A stretch of 64,000 nt of DNA from Branchiostoma belcheri (taxonomy: Eukaryota; Chordata; Leptocardii; Amphioxiformes; Branchiostomatidae). The position numbers and the translations under genes are program-made. Under the pieces are notes generated by a model. That model did not search any database, was not told the origin of the DNA, and saw only the letters and a list, made by a program, of their open reading frames with translations. Position 1 is the first letter of the stretch. Each line of letters starts with the position of its first letter. Below are positions 57,101-64,000 of this stretch, piece by piece. The stretch is from the NCBI RefSeq assembly GCF_001625305.1, contig NW_017804354.1, positions 92,902 through 156,901 on the forward strand, in the 5' to 3' direction.

Positions 57101-59907
57101 CCGAGGGCTAATTGCAGATTACCAACAACATAAGAAAGAAAATACAGTGGTATGTGAGACTATATCTACGTCTAGCATTATACTATATTCTACAACATAC
57201 ATGGTACTAGTTTTACTGGGTTTGACGTATTCTTTTTAGGCAATGGAAGACGAATTTACCCACTTCTTCTATAATATGTGGGTCCTTTGATTTTGGTAGT
57301 AAAATTATTTTTTTGTGATAGGGAATGGTGGGGAAGTAAGGGAGCATTTTGGACACGGTGCTAAATAATTGTTTTCTGATGTCATCATAAAATGGACAGT
57401 TAGAGGTGAAATGAATTTCGTCTTCCACTGCATTTGAGGAGCAATATTTACAAATTCTCTCCGACACAGGAACTTTCATATATCGCCCTTTTTCGATTTC
57501 CAAGGGGTGGGCACTGATTCTAATTTTACTAATAGCTGAGCGCTGCTCGAAGTCACAGTGTTCTAGGTATTGTTCTAAACAGTATTCATAACAGCATAAC
57601 GCCGCTTCCAAATTTCTTTCTACCTCCAATCGTTTGTTCCAGGAGCTGGAGGTGCAGGCCCCTCCCGGCACGACGGTGGGGTGGGTGCGGCAGATCTGGC
57701 ACCCGTTCCTGCCCAAGTTTGAGATAGAAGACGCTGCCGGTGACGTGGTGCTGGTGATCGAGGGCCCGTGTCTCAGCTGCTCCTTCTGCGGGGACGTGGA
57801 GTTCGACGTCATGGTTCCTGACGAGTCTCAAAAGGCGAGGAAAATGTAGCCTCCGTAACAGGCTTAGAACTGAGGGGCTGGTGGTCTTCGCATGCCCGAA
57901 GCCAGGATTTTGAATTGGGGGGGGGGTCTTCCCGCTGCTTGAGGGGACCTCGAGCGCCGTAGGCGCGTGGTTCCTTGGTTCCTGATTAGCCCAGTTAAAA
58001 AAAACGGGGGTAATTCAACCAGGCCGGCTATGTTGTCTATATGCAATCAGAAAATAGCACATAAAAGCTCCCAAAGACCATGAAGACCGCCAAACTCCCA
58101 GTTTTGGCGTGCTATGGAGGCTAAGGAAAATGAGTTGAAAGGGGCATTATGAAACATTTTGTCAACATTTTTGCACGGAAAATCTAAATATTTTTACTTG
58201 TATTATCGTGTTTGCGATTCACTTCCATTTTTCATCATATTTGTGCAATTATATCACATTTCTGGTATTTCTTGTTGGCAATTAAACAGCACACGTGTGC
58301 ATACGAGGCGTACTCTATTTGTAGTGCCACCACAAACTGCCAGAATTTAAACAACATTTCTGACCGCTGTGTTTCAAGCTTTTAATTTAAACAAACTCGT
58401 AAAACGTCATAATTTGGCATCTCCACTTCCTGAATGACACTTATTCTCAATGAAGTAGGGCTGATTCAGCTTACTTTGTAAAGGGATGACCCGAAATTTA
58501 CTTTTTGTATCGTCCTAATATTACATAATGTAGTTTTGCTTCTGAAGCACAGTTTGGAAGTCATAGTATAGTATTTCAAATTGCTACACTTAGAATTTCA
58601 AAATTAATGGATTGCCGTGACGCAGATGCAAATCATTATTGAACGGCCTCTGGACCAAGAGGTTGGGAGTTTGAATCCCGGCTGTTGTCGCTCGTTCGAT
58701 ATATACGCTACTGTAAATGGTCGCAGTCCTTAAGACAAGAAATTATTAAGCCACTGTCCATTGTGCTTTTTGGAAACGTCTAGGGGAACCTATATATACA
58801 TGTACTGTACTTACATGTAACGTCTCTCTTCTTTACCACGACCAGTCGGAGCTCTTTAATGAGCTAAATCTAGATCACTTTCCTTTTTCCATAAAACAAA
58901 CCACGTTGTTATGACGTGTGCAGGGCTGGTGCACCCAACCTAAAAAAGTTGGTGCAAAAAATTTTCTTCGGGTGCACCATATAAAATAGAATAAATGGAA
59001 TGTCAGCAAAAACTTATGTTTTATTTCTAAACAAAAATAGTACAACAAAGATTTTCTTGTTTCTCTGACACAAGGGTATGCTGTATACATTGTAGTTACA
59101 TTTAACTTCTTTACCTACGTAAACCTACGAAAATATTTGGGTGCACTGGTGCACCCATAGAAAAAAATGGGTGCACAGCTTCAATTTTGGGTGCGCTAAG
59201 GTGCACATACACAGTATTCGAGTCGTGCGTGTGTGATGTTAGTAGGTCGAAGTATTTGGTTTCGCACACCGGCGGAGAGAGATTAGTATAGTCACTCATT
59301 CACTCACTCAGGTCCGCATGTTCCTCCAGGGGCATGCGGACTTGAGTGAGTGATCAGGAGTGAGTGACTATAAGCGATAGTCAAGTCAAAGTTTATTGCA
59401 CAACGATTGTCACGGGTACAATGTATGGCAAATAATAAGATTACTAGTTGGTATGAGTCTATCATGATGCTACATATATGGTCAACGGTTACTGTGTCTG
59501 ACAGAGTGTTATAAAGAACTACTGTCTAGAAAATATTTCGACTCTACATGTACGTTCTGGCATTACGCTAAACTATACTCATGAAGTGTACAGTGAGCAG
59601 TTGTACTTAATTATACAAAACATGTTCTATGACTTCTAAACAAAGAAGTGTAGACTACGTTACTTGCCAGGAATGTTACAGATGAATTAACAACGTTGTG
59701 TCCCGTCTACAGGTAGGGAAGATCTCCAAACAGTGGAGCGGGCTGCTGAAGGAGGCCTTCACAGACGCAGACAACCTCGGTATCCAGTTCCCCATGGACC
59801 TGGACGTCAAGGTCAAGGCCACGCTGCTGGGGGCGCTCTTCCTCATCGACTTCATGTTCTTCGAGCAGGTCGGAGGCGAGGAGCAGAGGTCGTCAGTCCT
59901 GTTTTAG
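51140..59907 (+). CDS. PLSCR1: Phospholipid scramblase, complete four-exon gene
   Basis: Exons 51140-51481, 55091-55351, 57643-57834, 59713-59907, all phase 0; 329 residues. Scramblase-family proteins are Ca2+-responsive, palmitoylated plasma-membrane proteins linked to bilayer lipid redistribution, and some family members also act in the nucleus. Exon 1: ATG at 51140 and a Pro/Gly/Tyr/Gln-rich tail of [12 protein letters not shown] repeats (about residues 1-100), then CPPGLEYL. Exon 2: [37 protein letters not shown], and a Cys-rich [11 protein letters not shown] palmitoylation-type cluster. Exon 3: [20 protein letters not shown] and CGDVEFDV. Exon 4: [20 protein letters not shown], the EF-hand-like [15 protein letters not shown] loop, C-terminal helix [16 protein letters not shown], stop at 59905. 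The last intron uses a GC donor. Confidence 0.95.
52293..52716. mobile_element. MITE with TIRs in scramblase intron 1
   Basis: Left taggccacagcaagtaaatt followed by ttatggatgacatcc; right the inverse, gatgtcatccataaaaatta, then cttgctgtggccta. Interior has gcgagcgggcg and gcgcgcgctg motifs near the ends. It belongs to the same family as 35396-35742 and 52859-53256. Confidence 0.8.
52859..53256. mobile_element. MITE with TIRs in scramblase intron 1
   Basis: Left aggccacaccgacttaattt followed by tatggatgacatcc; right, inverted, taaggccacatcgtcttaat followed by ttaatggatgacatcc. The family signature is the shared atggatgacatcc block. Confidence 0.82.
54270..54428. repeat. Near-perfect 79-bp inverted repeat with 1-base centre
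   Basis: The left arm ends gagatagtaga, the centre is c at 54349, and the right arm begins tctactatctc. The arms match outward for about 79 bases with one mismatch. A CACATG/CATACA microsatellite follows (54428-54530), and beyond it at about 54778-54800 the outer part of the palindrome (atatacttctttgtagg) resumes, matching 54243-54262. The structure is a foldback interrupted by later insertion. Confidence 0.92.
54428..54530. repeat. (CACATG/CATACA)n microsatellite
   Basis: Irregular run of cacatg and cataca hexamers directly after the palindrome, interrupting its right arm. Confidence 0.9.
55376..55815. mobile_element. Foldback MITE with long terminal inverted repeats in scramblase intron 2
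   Basis: The ends tagcctctaccaggcaccgc and, inverted, the same 20 bases are followed by further paired blocks: gcagatcttttggtgggggt, aagacag.atcaaattggcc, and gtaaccatttccca. The paired region covers well over 100 bases per side. A related sequence occurs at about 61250-61350. Confidence 0.87.
55841..56130 (+). mobile_element. tRNA-derived SINE in scramblase intron 2
   Basis: tRNA-like head gtgtggttagggttgttgac, B-box-like gggttcgaatcc, then ttggaaaaggcacttttaaa. It resembles the SINEs at 32928 and 43966. Confidence 0.75.
56629..56915 (-). mobile_element. Short Helitron-like element in scramblase intron 2
   Basis: Starts aactagaaaggtaacattta with a degenerate hairpin, contains the palindromic accatggtgaca block and gaagaggaagaggaaac, and ends near gttttccttcggtaaacata. 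In reverse this gives a hairpin plus CTAG 3' terminus. A second copy lies at 60033-60285 and a degenerate one at 17500-17800. Confidence 0.6.
57213..57605 (-). mobile_element. LINE C-terminal fragment abutting scramblase exon 3
   Basis: The minus strand encodes a non-LTR retrotransposon C-terminal domain: [20 protein letters not shown], then [20 protein letters not shown], then [17 protein letters not shown], ending ..KRIRQTQ. The zinc-knuckle-like C-x2-C...H...C spacing is typical of these tails. The fragment ends within about 40 bases of the exon acceptor at 57642; the apparent continuation of the frame into the exon is antisense to the scramblase. Confidence 0.85.
58136..58540. mobile_element. 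MITE-like interspersed repeat (copy 2)
   Basis: Matches 12340-12727 (aaaggggcattat start, caccacaaactgcc, gctgattcagcttactttg, tacataatgtag end). It lies in scramblase intron 3. Confidence 0.65.
58608..58790 (+). mobile_element. tRNA-like SINE remnant in scramblase intron 3
   Basis: Contains gaggttgggagtttgaatcc (B-box-like) followed by cgctcgttcgatatatacg. The A-box region is degenerate. Confidence 0.45.
58921..59226. mobile_element. hAT-like MITE, degenerate
   Basis: Begins cagggctggtgcacccaacc and carries gggtgcac repeats at both ends, as in 36770-37077 and 40487-40730. The right terminus is degenerate. Confidence 0.6.
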
Positions 59908-60032
59908 CCATGGATGTGTGGCCTGTCCAACCGCAATGTCGTCACTACAGCTTGTCTTGCCTACAGATTGCTCACGGCCTATCAAAATCACTAGATGTTT
60001 CTTTCTAAATGCTCATACACATGATATATAAA

Positions 60033-60285
60033 CTAGAAAGGTAACATTTGCAAAGCAAATGCATCATGTTTACCTTCGCACATGGTTTGCTTTTCTTACT
60101 CAAATACATGTAACATTTATATATATGGTCAGACAGGAGTCTACATCCTTCCTATAAAATTGCAACATTATGTAACCCAACACCAGTCACCATGGTGACA
60201 GACATCAACAAATCAGGCCATTGGCCAGGTCAGAGGTTAGTGTTTGGAACAGAAGAAGAAACGTAGTAAAAACATAATAATCAAT
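60033..60285 (-). mobile_element. Short Helitron-like element 3' of scramblase gene
   Basis: Begins aactagaaaggtaacatttg with hairpin catttgc/gcaaatg, contains caccatggtgacagac and ggccaggtcagaggttagtg. It is close to 56629-56915. Confidence 0.65.
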
Positions 60286-60730
60286 ACATATGGACAATAT
60301 GGAGAAATATCATTATTGAAGAACGTAGACAGTTGATCTACTATTTGTATTATTATATTTCACTCAATACCATAGCTATACAGTGGAAGTCGGCCGTGAA
60401 TGACTAGTATGACGCCCACAAGTTTGACAATGTCAGTGGTGGTTTATTAACCATTCGAAATCCCGTGATTTTTTTGCAACTATTACTCAACTGTCAAAAC
60501 AATCTTTGTGTTTTCCAGAATGTATGTAAAATGTTGTTATTGTGAAGAAACCATAGCATGCGACAGTTCCTTCTTTATATATATCACGGCAAATTGTTGG
60601 AATGATGTTAAAAAGGAAATCGAAACAATAAATGGTATTCTTACCAGACCCATACGTAAATAGTTTTTACACATTGGGTAGCCTGCCACCATAAAACACA
60701 CACCACGGGTCCCCTTATGTCATATGTTGT

Positions 60731-61180
60731 TATTGAATGAATGAATGAATGAATGAATGAATGAATGAAAGACCTTTATTGTACGTTTGTGCTCTAACAA
60801 GCTAAGTACAGGTCATGATTAGACAAGGAAAAGGATACAGCAATGACACTTAAACTATACATACTAATGTGATCTACTATTTACATTGTTCGACTTCTTC
60901 TCGCTTCTTGACGCAGCCATAGATGTACGAGCATATAGAACTAATAATATATGGTTTGTCAAGTTTCAGAAGAAATATGAATTTTTCTGATTCATTTAAA
61001 CGTCCAAAGCTGGGGAACTTATCTATTATATAAGAATATAGGAAATCTCTCATTACTATAAAACGTGCAATCGACGACGAAAAAATACTCATCCTCAATC
61101 TTATTTAAATCGCAAAATTGGCAAATCCTTTGCTCTAGAGGAATGCGGTTGTGTCTGGCTTTTTCTATGTGGAGTTTGTG
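60731..61180 (-). mobile_element. LINE 3' end with (ATTC)n tail
   Basis: The plus strand shows a (gaat)n run at 60735-60770, i.e. an ATTC microsatellite tail on the minus strand. Upstream on the minus strand are HNRIPLEQRICQFCDLNKIE and further C-terminal LINE residues (about 61150-60880), in more than one frame. It is inactive and 5'-truncated. Confidence 0.78.
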
Positions 61181-61609
61181 TTACGTATGTGATGTTCGTG
61201 GGCCGAGGTTTTTGCTTTGTGGGCGCTGATGACGGCTTACCGCCCGCCTAGCTACATCCTCCGTGTAATCTCCAAGCAGATCCCTCTCGGTGTCAAATTA
61301 GCCAGGCAGTATCCATTAGCCAGAGAAGGGCCACAGCCACCGACGGGTGGGATTAGCGACAAAAAAAAACGGCCATATATAAAAAGCTAACGATCATTCC
61401 CCCACAACCTCTGCTTGGAGAGTACCTCCGTGCGCGTGAGTTTTGGATGCTGAGTTTTCAACTTTGCCAAAACTGAGACTGCCCGTTGGCCGTGACGTCA
61501 TCACCGGCACAGTTAAACTTGGTAGTGTTTTGTTCGTTATTTGCATCACATTCTTTGGGCAATAAAATGTCTAGAAAATTATAACGTACCACAACTTACC
61601 CGATATTGG

Positions 61610-61740
61610 GGTCGTGTGGTGTAGCGGCAGAGTGCTCGACTCTGAACCTAGAGATCTTGTGCCCTTGGGAAAGGCACTTTACACGACTTTCCTCACTTCG
61701 CTCAGGTGAAAATAAGTATTGTCCCCTGTGTTGGATAATA
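61610..61740 (+). mobile_element. tRNA-derived SINE
   Basis: Head gtgtggtgtagcggcagagt with gctcgactctgaacctagag, then cccttgggaaaggcacttta, then cctcacttcgctcaggtgaa. Same family as 2737-2836 and 14650-14864. Confidence 0.8.
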
Positions 61741-61766
61741 TAAGTTTGAAAAACGAGTGTGCCGTC

Positions 61767-61971
61767 ACCACGTCTTGTGATTATGTTACCCTACCAATCC
61801 TCGTTCCAGATCACAGTTCCTGTTCCAGATGACAACGCAATTACGACCAGCGAAGCCAGAGCATAGAGACGACTGAGTGTATTCTTTGTTCTCTCAAACC
61901 AACTGCGCAGTACGCATGCGTACATCGGATCAAACCATTATCCTAAAGGGGGTTATTTCTACATGGCAACA
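61767..61971 (-). repeat. Possible LTR of the Gypsy-type element
   Basis: A roughly 200-base segment starts tgtgccgtc and ends ggcaaca on the plus strand. It is followed by cgccccccct, which on the minus strand is a purine-rich tract directly before tgttgcc. That is the expected polypurine tract plus 3' LTR arrangement for an element on the minus strand. No second LTR is in the window to compare, so the limits are tentative. Confidence 0.35.
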
Positions 61972-62505
61972 CACGCCCCCCCTGGCTGAGATGTCGTCCC
62001 GACATTTGACTATAACTATTGAACTGTTGTAAATAACACATAGAACTGTTAAACTGGGAACTCGATACTATAAGGTAACTCATTTCCTCCAGCTACAGGC
62101 ATCCTGAAATGTTAAACTTAGGGAATAACAATGTAACTAAGAGTATAAATAATAATAAACATTAGCATCTACCCTACATCGTGTTAGTCCTTTCCTTTTA
62201 TCTCTTATTTGGCACTTATAACATCTTGAATTAACTTGAGATAAACTCCTTATTGTTACTACTTAACTCCTAAATCTATAAACTCAGCTAGTTTATCTCT
62301 CCTTCGACTCTCATTACTTTTTGTCACTTAGAGGTCATGATGACCTTTCTTACTGCACAGCTGTTTCTTTGCTCTAGAAGTCATCTCGACCTCACACAGT
62401 TGATTACTGCTTGACGTATTCCTCGTACTCATATCATGCATTTACAACTGTCCCTTTCTAGCTAACTTCAGACTTCACGGCTAACTATGATTAGCTCCAA
62501 CAATT

Positions 62506-62610
62506 CACTGATTGTTCTAGACCAGAGTCCATATAGCTTGAATTCATCAGTCTCAATCCACTGATTGTTCTAGACCAGAGTCCATATAGCTTGAATTCAT
62601 CAGTCTCTTG
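62506..62610. repeat. Direct tandem duplication, 53-bp unit
   Basis: Two nearly exact copies of cactgattgttctagaccag (and the following 33 bases, ending catcagtctc) sit head to tail just 3' of the integrase frame. Confidence 0.93.
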
Positions 62611-62611
62611 G

Positions 62612-64000
62612 TTATAGATACATGCGAACCACCGGAATGAGGTGCCTGCAATGGGGACAGCTATGAAACAATTGTCCGGGCTGCCACATCCCCATGTTCC
62701 CCGTGTACTGGGGCCATGCCCCTACTGTGTTTACGGCCGGAACTCTTACATAAGCAGGGTCTCCCCCTACATTATCATATGTTAAAGTCTGTGGGGGTCT
62801 CCTGTTTCGTCTCGGCCTGTCTAGTTCTGGTACCTCCTCCCCATCTTGGGATCCACTGAACTGCTGATCATGTTCAACTTCAACCCCACTTAGTGCAGAT
62901 TCTTCTTTCTCGCTGTCACTATCGCTGTCTGAGCCTCCTGACTGGCTCTCAGGTTCAGCCTCTTCATCTTCTTCTACTCTGCTGGGCACAGCTTCTGACT
63001 GGTTCTCAGGTTCAGCCTCTTCATCTTCTTCTACTCTGCTGGGCACCGCTTCTTCTTTCTCACTACCTCTCCCCTCCTCCTCTTGAGGTGTTCTCCTTCT
63101 ACTCTGTTTGGGAACTGGGACCTCTAGGGGCAGTCCCTCGCATGGGAGTAACATATTTCTATGCAACACTCGTGATCTTCCCTCTTGGCACTCTGGGCGT
63201 ACCTCATACACGGGGATATTTTTCCCTTTTTGCTTCACAACGATGTGGATTTTGTCCTCCCAGTGGGAACGCAACTTGCCCGGTCCTCCTCGGTCTGTCA
63301 TATTTCTAACAAGGACCCGGTCACCACTGGACAGACTGAGACCGTGCACCTTTCTGTCGTACTGTTTCTTCCCTTTTGCACTTGTTTTCCTGGCCTGCTG
63401 ACTCGCAATCCTGTAGGCCTCCTGCATGCCCCTTTTCCATCTCTTGACATACTCAGGATATGATTGAACCTCATGCTCCTTGTCTTCAATCCCAAACATA
63501 AGGTCCACTGGCAGTCGGGGGTGATGTCCATACAACAGGAAGTGGGGAGAGTAACCGGTGCTCTCATGTCGGGTGCAGTTGTACGCATGAACCACCTTGT
63601 TAAGAGACGCCTTCCAATCTGTCTTCTGGGATTCTGGGAGAGCACGTAACATCGCTAGCAAAGTCCGATTAAACCTCTCCACTTGACCGTTTCCCTGGGG
63701 GTGATAGGGAGTTGTTCTCGAGGGCGACACTCCACTCAGCTGATGTAGGCGTTGAAACAACCTGTTTTCAAACTCCGCTCCTTGATCATGGTGAATCTTG
63801 AGAGGATACCCAAATCTAGGAATGAAGTCATTGAAGAGCTTCTCTGCTGCTGTTCTCCCTGCCTTATTCCTGGTGGCATATGCTTGAGCAAAACCGTGTG
63901 AAATGGTCCACAAACCACCAGAAATGTACTCGTAGCCAACCTTTGCTCCTTTCAAGGTGGACATAGTCAATAGACACCAGTTGTAGTCGGCTCAGTGGTG
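62612..64000 (-). mobile_element. Ty3/Gypsy-type LTR retrotransposon, integrase and C-terminal region (partial)
   Basis: The minus-strand frame from about 63970 to 62612 (452 codons) covers the integrase core from after its first catalytic Asp: [13 protein letters not shown] (second Asp) and [19 protein letters not shown] (catalytic Glu). It continues with a GPY/F-like region ([12 protein letters not shown].. [10 protein letters not shown]) and an acidic C-terminal tail with a tandem 19-residue duplication ([19 protein letters not shown]). The segment with the first Asp (near 63980) is in another frame because of single T insertions, so the copy is defective. The element continues beyond the window end. 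61975-62611 would be its 3' non-coding part. Confidence 0.9.

Noticed and set aside
57606..57812. Continuation of the minus-strand LINE frame across scramblase exon 3 as a fusion gene
   Set aside because: That part is antisense to a conserved scramblase exon; only about 57213-57605 resembles a LINE.
61610..61740. tRNA gene
   Set aside because: Only the A- and B-box-like promoter blocks are present; there is no foldable cloverleaf with a paired acceptor stem, and the tail matches a dispersed SINE family.
1..64000. Toxin, phage or bacterial defence system
   Set aside because: All recognisable genes are intron-containing metazoan genes or eukaryotic retroelements; no prokaryotic operon structure is seen.

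Overview
The window is eukaryotic, animal, intron-rich DNA. It most likely comes from a lancelet (Branchiostoma), a highly heterozygous invertebrate chordate. That assignment is inferred from the gene types (a DDX60-like helicase, a phospholipid scramblase, SUEL-lectin/NHL proteins), the dense and varied LINE/SINE/MITE content, and a duplicated block that looks like two alleles assembled in tandem. No prokaryotic features are present. Two 20-base N gaps occur (8029-8048 and 26398-26417).

Region 1 (1-21.7 kb, + strand): the 3' half of a DDX60-like superfamily 2 (Ski2-like) DExD/H-box helicase gene. The exons run from the Walker A exon at 478 to a stop at 21661-21663, and their phases all agree. 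Four of these exons occur twice (block A about 3973-8028, block B about 8049-10678), separated by the first gap. Block A carries a LINE tail, a tRNA-derived SINE and a Helitron-like insertion that block B lacks. Splicing A into B would break the reading frame, so only one block can be used.

Region 2 (21.7-44.8 kb, - strand): a tandem segmental duplication holding two copies of an unusual receptor-like gene. Exon order in the complete copy (B, 43902 to 38241) is: a tyrosine-rich cytoplasmic tail with NPxY motifs, one membrane segment (type II), a stalk of 11-residue N-glycosylation-type repeats, a SUEL (rhamnose/galactose-binding) lectin domain in two exons, and an NHL-repeat exon. All splice phases fit, but a 5-base deletion in the stalk repeat breaks the frame in this assembly. 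Copy A (32873 to 25572) lacks the lectin exons and its NHL exon carries two compensating frameshifts. This architecture is the best candidate here for an undescribed system: a lineage-specific surface lectin receptor that could signal through PTB/SH2 adaptors.

Region 3 (44.8-51.1 kb): a 22-bp minisatellite, low-complexity DNA, and a CR1/Jockey-like LINE on the - strand (47559-49874) with a long open reverse transcriptase frame.

Region 4 (51.1-59.9 kb, + strand): a complete four-exon phospholipid scramblase gene (329 residues). Its last intron appears to be GC-AG, and a LINE 3' fragment abuts the acceptor of its third exon. MITEs, foldback elements, SINEs and a 79-bp-arm snap-back palindrome sit in its introns.

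Region 5 (60-64 kb): Helitron-like and LINE 3' fragments, a SINE, and the integrase-bearing 3' part of a Ty3/Gypsy-type LTR retrotransposon on the - strand that runs off the window end.
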